Origin: Bacillus_AB infantis_C
GTDB lineage: Bacteria; Bacillota; Bacilli; Bacillales; Cytobacillaceae
DNA: 64,000 nt
NCBI RefSeq assembly: GCF_050107595.1
Contig: NZ_JBNILH010000010.1
Span: forward strand, 132,167-196,166
Reading direction: 5' to 3'
Part shown: positions 1-7,280 of the stretch, one piece after another
Layout of the letters: every line of letters starts with the position of its first letter
Position numbering within the stretch: the first letter of the stretch is position 1
Notes under the pieces: model-generated
What the model was told of the DNA's origin: nothing
What the model saw: the letters and a program-made list of their open reading frames with translations, nothing else
Database searches by the model: none
Program-made: the position numbers and the translations under genes

Positions 1-229
1 CACGCTTCTTTTTCAGATGCTTAACCGCCAGGCCGACTTCCACCCATCTGGTAAGGAGCTCTTCCTGATAATCATGCGCTGCCGCCACCTCACGGACCGT
101 CTTCGGATCCTTGAACTGGGAGAACAAATCCAGCTCAAACCCCACGTAAGCATGCCAGCTGTACAGGAAGGGCTGGTTCTTCTTCATCCAGTTCCTTGCC
201 TTTAATAGTCTTATATATTCCGAGATCAT
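1..229 (-). CDS. SAM-dependent methyltransferase, N-terminal part (cut by window edge)
   Basis: Only the first 76 residues are in the window; the gene runs off the left edge. The protein begins MISEYIRLLKARNW and then shows a helical segment (about residues 30-75, with DLFSQFKDPKTVREVAAAH). This resembles the winged-helix dimerisation domain in front of class I O-methyltransferase-like enzymes. The catalytic SAM-binding part is not visible, so the call is an inference. Its ATG overlaps the TGA of the flavin monooxygenase (ATGA, 4-bp overlap), so the two are translationally coupled and probably modify the same small molecule. An alternative is another HTH-containing protein. Confidence 0.5.
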   Translation of the reverse strand, partial: MISEYIRLLKARNWMKKNQPFLYSWHAYVGFELDLFSQFKDPKTVREVAAAHDYQEELLTRWVEVGLAVKHLKKKR

Positions 230-1545
230 AGCACGCCTCCTGCCAATTTCGTTTTCCAAGGATAGTCATCCTTTTCTTTGTAAAAATAACTTTCCTTCTC
301 TGCTGGCGAGAGCTTCTTCTCGCGGGCAGGCAGCATCCCGATCTGAATGGCGCGGTCAAGCAGGCTCTCCTGCCAGAATCCGAGCCCTGAGATATTCAGC
401 ATCTGTTTGAACTGCAGCTTCTTGTCTCTCTCAATCTGCTTCAGCCCCTTCTGCCTGATCCCTGTCACAAGCTGATAGGGGTAGGAATAGGCAAGTGCTG
501 ATAAATGGCTGAACTTGATCATTTTTTCCGCCCGGTGCTTGCGGACTTTCTCATAGCAGCTCAGCCATTTCGGGCTGAGATTGCCTGTCTCATACATGGT
601 CACGAACAGCTCGCCGAGCACATCCGCATCCTGGATCGCCATATTCATGCCTTCGCCGGCCATCGGATGGACCGTATGCGCCGCATCGCCCAGGATGACA
701 TGATTCCCGTCCACATATTTGTCCGCATAAAAGGCTGTCGGAATCATCAGCTGGATGTCCTTCCAGCTCTTCAGCTTCGTCACATAGCCGTCAAGCTCTG
801 GGTACAGCTCGATATACTTCTGATGGAAATGCTCAATCCCCTTCTCCTGGAACTCCTTATACGTCCCCTCCGGTATGAGATACACCGAACGGACCTTATT
901 ATCCGGAAGCGGGAACAATCCGAGGAACTTGTCCTTCGCCGTAATGATCTGCCCCTCTGTCAGACTGTCCGGCCGCGGGAATGTTACCGTCAGGAAATGA
1001 TGGTTATAATCAATCTTCTTCGTCTCGCTCTCAATCTTCTTCCTCGTCAGTGAATTGCGGCCCTCCGCCCCGACATAGAAATCCGCCTTCAGCGAAAACT
1101 GCTCCTTCCGCTTCCGGACCTCCACAATCAGCCGGTCTTCGCAATACCCTTTGCCAAGCCCGCCTTTTATATATTCGAAATTAGAATAGCTCATCGCGTG
1201 CTTCAGGAGGATGCCCTTCAGCGTCTCATGCTCGATCATCAGCGCATAATCAAATTCGCCGGGAAGCACCTGGTAATCCATCGCCAGCTCTTCTTCCTCT
1301 TCATCAATCTCGGAAAAATTGATCCTCGAAAACTTATGGCCGTTATACTCGATCTCACTCAGGATTTCCAGCTGCTCAAAAATCTGCAGACTCTTCGGCT
1401 GCAGCAGCTCTCCCTTATACACCGGCGACGGACCATCAAGCTTTTCAATCACCGTCACATGCACATCCGCCTGCGCCAGCTTCAGCCCCAGCGTCAGCCC
1501 GCCGATTCCGCCGCCCAATATCGCTACCTCTGTCTTAAGAACCAT
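226..1545 (-). CDS. FAD-dependent monooxygenase (PHBH/UbiH-like fold)
   Basis: A 439-aa flavoprotein. A Rossmann GGGIGG signature lies at residues 11-16. A VGAEGRNS motif (near residue 160) matches the DG motif of aromatic hydroxylases. GDAAHTVHPMAGEGMN (near residue 286) is the typical GD motif that binds the FAD ribityl chain. Family members hydroxylate or oxidise aromatic or quinone-like substrates with NAD(P)H and O2; the substrate here is unknown. I chose the ATG at 1545 because AAAGGTGG lies 8 bp upstream, while the upstream in-frame GTG codons at 1557 and 1554 overlap or sit too close to that site. It is followed by a coupled methyltransferase gene (4-bp overlap), which suggests a two-step hydroxylation/methylation of a natural product or cofactor. 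Confidence 0.85.
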   Translation of the reverse strand: MVLKTEVAILGGGIGGLTLGLKLAQADVHVTVIEKLDGPSPVYKGELLQPKSLQIFEQLEILSEIEYNGHKFSRINFSEIDEEEEELAMDYQVLPGEFDYALMIEHETLKGILLKHAMSYSNFEYIKGGLGKGYCEDRLIVEVRKRKEQFSLKADFYVGAEGRNSLTRKKIESETKKIDYNHHFLTVTFPRPDSLTEGQIITAKDKFLGLFPLPDNKVRSVYLIPEGTYKEFQEKGIEHFHQKYIELYPELDGYVTKLKSWKDIQLMIPTAFYADKYVDGNHVILGDAAHTVHPMAGEGMNMAIQDADVLGELFVTMYETGNLSPKWLSCYEKVRKHRAEKMIKFSHLSALAYSYPYQLVTGIRQKGLKQIERDKKLQFKQMLNISGLGFWQESLLDRAIQIGMLPAREKKLSPAEKESYFYKEKDDYPWKTKLAGGVL

Positions 1546-1599
1546 CCAGTCCACCACCTTTTTCTCATCTTATAGCCTGGAATTGGGATTTTGAAACCA

Positions 1600-1840
1600 G
1601 CGGGTGTGCTTTGGAGGTGCCATGCTTTTGGGGGTACCATGCTTTTGGGGTACCATGCTTTTGGGGTGCCAGGTACCTTGGCAGGGGGGATGCAGGATTG
1701 GTGCGGTTTTGCAGGGGATGGTGCCTGGCACCGGAATGGCGGGGCAATAGGCGGTTCTATGGGTTGGTGCCAGGTACCTTGGCGGCAGGGATGCAGGACT
1801 GGTGCGGTTTTGAGCGGGATGGTACCTGGCACCGGGGGGC
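1600..1840. repeat. Clustered GGTACC/GGTGCC palindrome repeats
   Basis: Three near-identical units of about 20 bp (GGTACCATGCTTTTGGG) sit in tandem from about 1616 to 1670. They are followed by palindromic variants GGTGCCAGGTACC, GGTGCCTGGCACC (1720-1732) and GGTACCTGGCACC (1821-1833), the last two inside a roughly 80-100 bp duplicated context (GCAGGANTGGTGCGGTTTTG). No ORF here has a ribosome binding site or family resemblance. Single palindromes of the same type recur at 26.45, 30.15, 38.7 and 62.68 kb. Confidence 0.7.
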
Positions 1841-1861
1841 AGTGGAGTGCTCTGGCGCCGG

Positions 1862-1975
1862 AGTTGCTAATAAAACTCGGAAGTTGCTAATAAAATTGAA
1901 TAGTTGCTAATATATCGCGAAAGTTGCTAATAAGTGGAAAAAGTTGCTAGTAAAACGAAAAAGTTGCTAATATCC
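1862..1975. repeat. 20-bp tandem array, AGTTGCTAATA family (6 copies)
   Basis: Six copies of AGTTGCTAATAAAA-like units begin at 1862, 1882, 1902, 1922, 1942 and 1962, an exact 20-bp period. The first 10 bases are conserved and the rest varies. The reverse-complement family (TTATTAGCAACT) forms an array at 16.35-16.46 kb. Intergenic, with no coding potential seen. Confidence 0.85.
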
Positions 1976-2037
1976 CTCCTGCCGCAGCTCCATTCCAGCC
2001 AGCCGTCCTCTCAACTTGGCCTGACCCGCTTCCCCCA

Positions 2038-2150
2038 GTCGCAAATAAAAACGGAATCTCGCAAATAAACCCCGCAAAGTCGCAAATTTATCCCAAAACT
2101 CGCAAATATATCAAATATCCCGCAAATATCCGCCCAAACTCGCAAATAAC
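2038..2150. repeat. 20-bp tandem array, TCGCAAATA family (6 copies)
   Basis: GCAAAT cores occur at 2041, 2061, 2082, 2102, 2122 and 2142, a 20-21 bp period with variable spacers. The array directly follows the AGTTGCTAATA array and precedes the 3' end of the acyl-CoA dehydrogenase gene. The reverse-complement version (TATTTGCGACT) sits beside the TTAGCAA array at 16.49-16.58 kb, in the same pairing. Confidence 0.85.
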
Positions 2151-2227
2151 CCCCCGCCGAACCCCAGGCCAACCACCCCCACAACATAAAAAAGCGCCAA
2201 ATCCCCAGATTCAGCGCCCCACTCCAC

Positions 2228-3901
2228 TCAAACCTCCACTTCCGCCGCTTCCCCCACATGCATCAGCACATCAAAATGCTTCACCGGCAGCATTTCTTCA
2301 TCCAACACCTCAGTCAGCCTCCAAGTTTCATCCAAAAACACCCGCGCAACTATCTCTTTCCGCTCGCCGCCCAGTGCTGCATCCTTCAAAGCGACCACAC
2401 TTTCATAGATTTTGCCCATCAGCACAGCTGCCCGCTTACAGTGGTACGTCTGCATGTCCCGGTCCCCGCCGCCTACTGCCGCAAGCAGCTCTTTCAATTT
2501 CGAAAGCCCAGCATAAACCGGCGCCGCAAACCTTTGAAGCGCCCTACCCAGCCCTTCAAGCTCCGCCTCCATTTTCCCAATAAACAGCTCATGCACCCGA
2601 AACTTCTCTATTAATCTCAGAACCTCCAGCCCAAGAATATTAGCTGTACCTTCCCAAACCGTCAGCACCTGCGCATCCCGCAATAGCCGCGGTGTCACAA
2701 AGTCTTCAATATAGCCGTTCCCGCCATGCATCTCAATCGATTCATGCGCAAAATGAATGGCCTGCTCGGCTGTCTCCTTTTTTAGCACTGCTATCAGAAG
2801 CCGGTTCATCGCTTCCTCTTCGCGCGAAGCCTCACCAGCCGCCACCCGGTCATACAGGGCAATCAGACTGAACACGGCACTAGTCTCAACCTCCTGCTTG
2901 CAGGCAAGCTTGGCAAGTGTCTCTTTTACCATCGGAAAATCAGCAAGTTTGCTGCCAAAGGCATTCCGCATAAAGGCATATTGTTTCGCCTCCAAAAAAG
3001 CCCGCTGCATGATGCCGATGCTTGCGACACTATTGCAGATGCGCGATAGATTAAGCGCTTCCATCATATAGTAAATCCCTTTATCCGCATCGCCTACCAG
3101 ATGGGCTTCTGCACCGTGGAAAATCACTTCCCCTGACGGCACGGCACGTACCCCAAGCTTATCCTTCAGCCGCCTGATCTCAAGTCCGTTCAGTTCGCCG
3201 TTATCCTTCCGCCAAGGAACAAGGAACAAGCTCAACCCCTTCGATCCCGAAGGCGCCCCCTCTCTCCTGGCCAAAACCATCGCCACACCGCAGGCACCTG
3301 CATTGGAGGCAAAGTATTTTTCCCCATAAATCCGGTACTTCCCGTCCTCCAGAACGGCCTTCACCTCATTGGCTCCCACATCCGAACCGCCCTGCCGCTC
3401 CGTCAGGAAGGTAGCCCCTTCAAAAAGCTGGGTCTCCCCCGTGCTGATCACATGAGGCAGATACTTTTCCTTCAGCTCTTCATCCGCATAATGGTCGATC
3501 AGATAGGCAGTCGCCATTGTCAATGTGACGGGGCAATAAAACCCAGGCTCCGTCTGCGACAGCAGATATCCCTGCGCACACGAATACACATAATTCCCCT
3601 TGCGCCCAAGCTCGGGAATTTCCTTATGGACATAGCCGACAATGCCGGCATTATAAGTCTGCTCCACCGTTTTCCTGTATCCCTCATTCAGCCAGACATG
3701 GGAAATGTCATTGCCCATTTTGTCATACTTGATCAGCCGCGGCTGGCCTTCCCTGTCGGTATGGACCGCCCGCTCGTCAATTTCCCCGGCACATAACCCC
3801 CCGAATGTTTCAAGCTCCTTTTCAGCCCATGCAAAAAATTCCTCATCCATATACTGCTTCAGCACAAATGCCAGATTCGGATCACTTTGGTAAAAGTTCA
3901 T
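2228..3901 (-). CDS. Acyl-CoA dehydrogenase, AidB-like subgroup
   Basis: A 557-aa flavoenzyme predicted to oxidise an acyl-CoA to the enoyl-CoA with FAD. The segment LFEGATFLTERQGGSDVGAN (about residues 159-178) is the AidB-type variant of the acyl-CoA dehydrogenase FAD/substrate motif. HGGNGYIEDF and VWEGTANI (about 393-425) form the C-terminal FAD/active-site region. At 557 aa it is longer than the usual 380-aa enzymes, as expected for AidB or very-long-chain types. The start has AAGGAGGGG 5-6 bp upstream. It is the last gene of a merR - ligase - dehydrogenase operon, 12 bp after the ligase, so ligase and dehydrogenase probably act in sequence on a fatty or branched-chain acid. AidB-like alkylation protection is possible but less likely here. 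Confidence 0.85.
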   Translation of the reverse strand: MNFYQSDPNLAFVLKQYMDEEFFAWAEKELETFGGLCAGEIDERAVHTDREGQPRLIKYDKMGNDISHVWLNEGYRKTVEQTYNAGIVGYVHKEIPELGRKGNYVYSCAQGYLLSQTEPGFYCPVTLTMATAYLIDHYADEELKEKYLPHVISTGETQLFEGATFLTERQGGSDVGANEVKAVLEDGKYRIYGEKYFASNAGACGVAMVLARREGAPSGSKGLSLFLVPWRKDNGELNGLEIRRLKDKLGVRAVPSGEVIFHGAEAHLVGDADKGIYYMMEALNLSRICNSVASIGIMQRAFLEAKQYAFMRNAFGSKLADFPMVKETLAKLACKQEVETSAVFSLIALYDRVAAGEASREEEAMNRLLIAVLKKETAEQAIHFAHESIEMHGGNGYIEDFVTPRLLRDAQVLTVWEGTANILGLEVLRLIEKFRVHELFIGKMEAELEGLGRALQRFAAPVYAGLSKLKELLAAVGGGDRDMQTYHCKRAAVLMGKIYESVVALKDAALGGERKEIVARVFLDETWRLTEVLDEEMLPVKHFDVLMHVGEAAEVEV

Positions 3902-3913
3902 TCCTGCCCCTCC

Positions 3914-5431
3914 TTAAACAGATTGCTCCTGCTGCCTCAATGACTGCTTCAAAATCTTGCCTGTTGCATTGCGCGGCAGCGCCTCTATTTCTTCATATAT
4001 TTTCGGTATCTTATAATCAGCTATTTTTCCAGACAAAAATGCTTTTAAATCATCCTCTTCCAGACTGCCCTGCTGCTTCAGCACAACATAGGCCTTTACT
4101 GTCTCGCCCCACTCCGGATGCGGCACGCCGACAACTGCACTCTCCGCAATGGCAGGATGCGAAGCCAGCAGCTCTTCAATCTCTTTCGCAAAAATATTGA
4201 CGCCGCCGGAAATGATCATATCCTTCTTCCGGTCGACGACCCAGATGTAGCCGTCCTCATCAAATCTGGCCATATCACCGGAATAGAGCCAGCGGTCCTT
4301 AATCGTTTCCGCTGTTTTTTCAGGATCCAGATAGTACCCCTTCATAACGCTTTCGCCCTTCAGGAGGATTTCGCCAATCTCGCCAGGCTCAACCGGATTG
4401 CCTTCTTCATCGGCAATCATGATCTCCGTTCCGAGTGCCGCCCTCTTCCCGATGCTGCCTGCCTTCTGTCCATGCTCGCCGGCCAGCAGCAGAGTTCCGC
4501 TCGGCCCGGCCTCTGTCAGTCCATACACGCAATACAGGCTGTCCGTTTTCAGCCGCTTCTTCACAAGCCGGACTTCTTTTTCTCCAAGCGGAGCCCCGCC
4601 GTACACCCAATACTCCATCGAAGACAAATCATATTGTTCAATATCAGGCTGCTTTGCTGAGAAAAGATAGGCAACAGGCGCACCAAAGAAATGCGTCGCT
4701 TTTTCCGAAGAGACAAGCTTTAACAGTACTTCCGGTGTAAAAACCGGCGACATAATATGGCCTGCCCCCACATAGGTGCCTGCGACCAGGAACAGATGGA
4801 GCGGCGCCGAGTGGCTCAGCGGCATTAAATGGAGCATGCGGCTTTCCGGCTTCATGGCCATCTCCACCGCCATCATGATCGCTGATGAAAGAATATTGCG
4901 ATGAGTGAACAGCACCCCCTTCGGACTTCCGGTCGTACCTGACGTGTAAAGGATTGCCGCCTCGTCATCCTCTGTCAAAGGAATTCCCACATCTAAATCC
5001 CTGCCGCCCGCCACCAGCTCTTCAAAGCTGGACCATCCAGCCGCTGCTGCACCTGTCTTCACACACTCAAGTCCAGCCCTTTCAATCAGGGTTCCCATCT
5101 GCGCAAGCAGCATTTCATGGGCAAATAAGGCTTTCGCTCCGCTATGGTCAAGGATATAGCCCAGCTCAGATGCCGTCAGCCGGCTGTTCACCGGAACAAT
5201 CAGCGCGCCAATCCTCATCGCCGCAAAATATGTGACCACAAATTCCGGAACATTCGGCATTAAAAGCAGAATCCTATCTCCTTTTGCGCAGCCCCTTGTC
5301 CTCAATGCGTCTGCCAGCTTATTGACCCTGCTGTTCAGCTCTTTGTAGGAAAGCCTCTCCTCCCCGAAAATGACAGCCTCCCTGTTGGGAAATTTCCTTC
5401 CGTTCCTTGCCAGCAGTTCTGATACGTTCAT
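3914..5431 (-). CDS. AMP-forming acyl-CoA synthetase (class I adenylate-forming)
   Basis: A 505-aa ligase that activates a carboxylic acid with ATP and CoA. The P-loop-like motif YTSGTTGSPKGV lies near residue 160. YSGDMARFDEDGYIWVVDRKKDMI (about 385-408) carries the hinge and the conserved Asp/Arg/Lys residues. PRNATGKILK near the C-terminus contains the catalytic lysine. Its ATG overlaps the merR stop (ATGA), and the acyl-CoA dehydrogenase follows after 12 bp. Substrate chain length cannot be read from the sequence. The operon layout resembles fatty or branched-chain acid degradation operons controlled by MerR-type LiuR regulators. Confidence 0.85.
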   Translation of the reverse strand: MNVSELLARNGRKFPNREAVIFGEERLSYKELNSRVNKLADALRTRGCAKGDRILLLMPNVPEFVVTYFAAMRIGALIVPVNSRLTASELGYILDHSGAKALFAHEMLLAQMGTLIERAGLECVKTGAAAAGWSSFEELVAGGRDLDVGIPLTEDDEAAILYTSGTTGSPKGVLFTHRNILSSAIMMAVEMAMKPESRMLHLMPLSHSAPLHLFLVAGTYVGAGHIMSPVFTPEVLLKLVSSEKATHFFGAPVAYLFSAKQPDIEQYDLSSMEYWVYGGAPLGEKEVRLVKKRLKTDSLYCVYGLTEAGPSGTLLLAGEHGQKAGSIGKRAALGTEIMIADEEGNPVEPGEIGEILLKGESVMKGYYLDPEKTAETIKDRWLYSGDMARFDEDGYIWVVDRKKDMIISGGVNIFAKEIEELLASHPAIAESAVVGVPHPEWGETVKAYVVLKQQGSLEEDDLKAFLSGKIADYKIPKIYEEIEALPRNATGKILKQSLRQQEQSV

Positions 5432-5811
5432 ATATTTTCCCCCTTTTCGTTCAGCCTTTTTTCAAATTGGACCAGCATTTTTTCCATTTCCCCTCTTAAA
5501 AAAAGCAGCTCCTCGATGCGGGCGTTCACCTCCTTTACTCTCTCCCTGCCATACTCAACTGTCCGCTCCAGCTGCTTTCGCCCCGACCGGTCCTGGTCAA
5601 ACAGCACGATCATCTCTTTGATTTCATCCAGCTTGAATCCAAAGCGCTTCCCCCTGAAAATCAGCTTAAGGCGGATATAATCCTTCTTCGCAAAAACTCT
5701 TCTCCCATTTTCATTTCGATTAGGGCATAATAAGCCAAGCTCTTCATAATATCTGATGGTCCTTGTGCTGACCTGAAATTCCCCGGCCAGCTCCGAAATG
5801 GTATATTCCAT
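5428..5811 (-). CDS. MerR family regulator of the acyl-CoA operon
   Basis: A 127-aa regulator. The winged-helix DNA-binding domain (residues 1-70) includes STRTIRYYEELGLL and GRRVF, both typical of MerR. The C-terminal half (about 75-120) is a charged coiled coil for dimerisation. No cysteine cluster for metal sensing is seen, so an acyl-CoA type effector is more likely than a metal. It is first in the operon and overlaps the ligase start by 4 bp. The promoter immediately upstream has a palindrome in a 19-bp spacer, which is the MerR geometry, so autoregulation of the operon is expected. Confidence 0.85.
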   Translation of the reverse strand: MEYTISELAGEFQVSTRTIRYYEELGLLCPNRNENGRRVFAKKDYIRLKLIFRGKRFGFKLDEIKEMIVLFDQDRSGRKQLERTVEYGRERVKEVNARIEELLFLRGEMEKMLVQFEKRLNEKGENI

Positions 5812-5845
5812 GCTATCACCCGAATTCTTTAACTATTCTGACACC

Positions 5846-5876
5846 AATATATCATTTACGTTAACGTAAAGTTCAA
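5846..5876 (-). promoter_or_regulatory. MerR-type promoter with palindromic operator in the spacer
   Basis: On the minus strand, TTGAAC (5876-5871) and TATATT (5851-5846) are separated by 19 bp instead of 17. The spacer contains the perfect 16-bp palindrome TTTACGTTAACGTAAA (5855-5870). A long spacer with the operator between -35 and -10 is the hallmark of MerR-controlled promoters. TTTACG/CGTAAA half sites resemble motifs described for LiuR-type MerR regulators. Confidence 0.8.
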
Positions 5877-5975
5877 GTCTTCAGCAAATCCAGTTTCTAT
5901 TAAGAAAAATTTGATTTTTCGCCTGCACCCTTAGGAAAAGAGATTACAATTGTGTTAAAATAAATTATATTGATT

Positions 5976-5988
5976 GAACAAATCGTTC
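5976..5988. promoter_or_regulatory. Candidate SinR operator upstream of sinR
   Basis: Inverted repeat GAAC-AAATC-GTTC followed by TT, 55 bp before the sinR start. The same GAAC-N5-GTTC geometry occurs just upstream of the second sinR paralogue at 9740-9752. The half site matches the start of the known SinR box GTTCTYT. A plausible promoter (TTACAA, 16 bp, TATATT at 5966-5971) lies immediately upstream, so autorepression is inferred. Confidence 0.5.
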
Positions 5989-6042
5989 TTAATAAATAAC
6001 CCTTCGATCATATAACTTCTGGATAAAAGGTGTGTGGAATCA

Positions 6043-6366
6043 ATGATTGGCGAACGTGTAAAAAGACTGCGTCAGGAGAGAAAAATGTCATTATCAGAGC
6101 TCGCTGAACAGGCAGGCGTAGCAAAATCCTACCTAAGCTCCCTGGAAAGAAATCTTCAGACAAATCCTTCCATTCAATTTTTGGAAAAAATTTCTGCTGT
6201 TCTTCATGTTCCGGTCGATACGCTGATTCTGGACCAGCCCAATAAAGAAGAATTGGACTCTGAATGGATGAATATTGTAAAAGAAGCAATGGATTCCGGC
6301 ATCTCAAAGGACCAGTTCCGCGAATTCCTCGAATTCAATAAATGGAGGATAAATCAAAAAAAATAA
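6043..6366 (+). CDS. sinR: SinR-type biofilm master repressor
   Basis: A 107-aa protein close to Bacillus SinR across its length. The N-terminal XRE helix-turn-helix has LSELAEQAGVAKSYLSSLER followed by NLQTNPSIQFLEKISAVL. A C-terminal oligomerisation/SinI-binding domain has LDSEWMNIVKEAMDSGISK and QFREFL. SinR represses matrix genes (eps, tapA-sipW-tasA) in B. subtilis. The ATG at 6043 is preferred over an in-frame GTG at 6034 because AAAGGTG lies 10 bp before the ATG and only about 1 bp before the GTG. Unlike B. subtilis, sinI is not upstream in the same operon but convergent downstream. A second SinR paralogue is encoded at 9799. Confidence 0.9.
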   Translation: MIGERVKRLRQERKMSLSELAEQAGVAKSYLSSLERNLQTNPSIQFLEKISAVLHVPVDTLILDQPNKEELDSEWMNIVKEAMDSGISKDQFREFLEFNKWRINQKK

Positions 6367-6448
6367 CCCTGCCCGAGGCTGTTATGCAAAAACGGACAAC
6401 CAGTTATCAAGATTGACAGCCTCCGTAGCCTCCATTCTTCCCGCAAAA

Positions 6449-6478
6449 TAAAAAAGCATTTCTCCTGCAGAGAAACAC
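6449..6478 (-). terminator. Intrinsic terminator of sinI
   Basis: On the minus strand, GTGTTTCTC - TGCAG - GAGAAATGC is followed by TTTTTTATTTT. The hairpin spans 6456-6478 and the T run corresponds to 6455-6449. It lies 29 bp after the sinI stop and between the two convergent genes. Confidence 0.75.
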
Positions 6479-6506
6479 TTAGCTTTCTATATTCTGTTGT
6501 TAGTTT

Positions 6507-6647
6507 TCAGCCGTTATCCGCTATCAGATCCACTGCCGGCTGGCCGGCAAGAAAGTTAAGTATATCTTCTTTATTCAGGCCAATATTTTTTGCTTCAGCA
6601 ATTAATGCCACCCATTCCAAGTCCAATTCCTGCAAATTATTTTTCAT
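6507..6647 (-). CDS. sinI: SinI-like anti-repressor (46 aa)
   Basis: A small protein of 46 aa that is easy to miss. It reads MKNNLQELDLEWVALIAEAK, then NIGLNKEDILNFLAG. The pattern LDxEWVxLxxEAKxxxxxxEDIxxFL matches SinI of B. subtilis and the C-terminal SinI-like domain of SinR, through which SinI forms heterodimers and removes SinR from DNA. The usual C-terminal extension of SinI is replaced by a short tail (PAVDLIADNG). GAGAGAGG is directly upstream of the ATG. The gene is on the opposite strand to sinR, has its own terminator, and is preceded by a cyclic-di-GMP riboswitch, so its expression is probably set by the second messenger rather than by read-through into sinR. Confidence 0.8.
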   Translation of the reverse strand: MKNNLQELDLEWVALIAEAKNIGLNKEDILNFLAGQPAVDLIADNG

Positions 6648-6682
6648 AACCTCTCTCTTCCCCCTAAAATACATTTCGTATT

Positions 6683-6783
6683 CCAGGCAATCCAGCCGTC
6701 CTGGCGCCTTATCCGACTTTAGTATCGATAGGCGCGGTAGACCTGTGACTTTGCGTCCCCATCTTTCAACAGGTTTGCCTTTT
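6683..6783 (-). ncRNA. Cyclic-di-GMP-I (GEMM) riboswitch upstream of sinI
   Basis: Read on the minus strand, the element has the GEMM-I core in order. AGGCAAACC is the 5' strand of P1. Then come a GAAA tetraloop hairpin (TTGAAAGATGG), the signature GGGACGCAAAGTCAC, GGTCTACC, and a P3 hairpin CGCCTATC/GATAAGGCG. Last are the receptor-like segment CCAGGACGGCTGG and the closing strand TTGCCT, which pairs with AGGCAA. The sinI ATG is 36 nt beyond the aptamer. The expression platform is not a clear terminator (only a weak AATAC/GTATT hairpin before the ribosome binding site), so translational control or RNA switching is possible. Confidence 0.85.
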
Positions 6784-7032
6784 TCTGCTCCCTCATGCTT
6801 TTTTCATATCCTCTTAAGACTACTATAAAAGTTTTCCCAACATTTACGTGTTGTATTTTGTCAAATTATTCAAATTATTTTAAGATATTATTCGACAAAA
6901 AGAAGGATAATTGGATAGTTTTAGAAATCTTCTGGAAGTACATAAGTCTTATGTCCCGGTTAACTTAAGAGGAAAGTGTTAGATTTTTGTTCATTTAGTC
7001 GACAGCTTCTTTGAGGGCCTTATGTCCTCTAT
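6784..7032. other. Leader/promoter region of sinI and 3' flank of the zinc-ribbon gene
   Basis: AT-rich and without an ORF that has a ribosome binding site. A TTGACA (minus strand, 6864-6859) is present but lacks a -10 at the proper distance. A TATAGT (about 6828-6823, minus strand) is the better -10 candidate for the riboswitch transcript, without a strong -35. Nothing else recognised. Confidence 0.4.
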
Positions 7033-7230
7033 CTATTTAATGATTCTCCCCTTATAGCTCTCCATCTTTTTCTTAAATGGCATTACCTTCACAGGCAGAC
7101 GCTCAAACGTAAACGCATCAAAAAAGGGAAACAGCGTCAAATCATTCCCGCACACCGGGCAGAGCCATTCGCCTATTTCACTGCTGCTGTAGGATGGGCG
7201 GTGGCATTTAGTGCAGTTTTTTCGGTACAT
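7033..7230 (-). CDS. Small zinc-ribbon protein
   Basis: A 65-aa protein. Two CxxC pairs (CTKC at residues 6-9 and CPVC at 24-27) form a probable zinc ribbon in the first 30 residues. The remainder is basic (KVMPFKKKMESYKGR). AAGGAGGAAATCCC precedes the ATG at good spacing. The gene is 50 bp downstream of the LPDTA-protein gene on the same strand, separated by a hairpin (about 7250-7280) that overlaps the upstream stop codon. It may be co-transcribed with the matrix operon or be independent. I do not recognise a specific family; function unknown. Confidence 0.7.
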   Translation of the reverse strand: MYRKNCTKCHRPSYSSSEIGEWLCPVCGNDLTLFPFFDAFTFERLPVKVMPFKKKMESYKGRIIK

Positions 7231-7249
7231 GGGATTTCCTCCTTAAAGA

Positions 7250-7280
7250 ACAGGCCTTGAATAGCATTCCAAGGCCCTGT
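7250..7280 (-). terminator. Hairpin at the 3' end of the LPDTA-protein gene
   Basis: Imperfect inverted repeat ACAGGCCTTG...CAAGGCCCTGT overlapping the stop codon of the upstream gene. On the minus strand it is followed by a short TTCTTT and then the next gene's AAGGAGG. Probably a weak terminator or mRNA stabiliser. Confidence 0.45.

Noticed and set aside
505..1053. Long open frames on the plus strand opposite the monooxygenase gene
   Set aside because: They mirror the codon pattern of the real minus-strand gene, have no ribosome binding site and no recognisable domain.
1591..1910. Two overlapping 99-codon frames in the GGTACC repeat cluster
   Set aside because: They consist of translated repeats (Gly/Trp/Pro rich), lack ribosome binding sites and resemble no protein.
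1862..2150. CRISPR-like array of short direct repeats
   Set aside because: The unit is only 20 bp with about 10 conserved bases and spacers too short and AT-rich for CRISPR; no cas genes.
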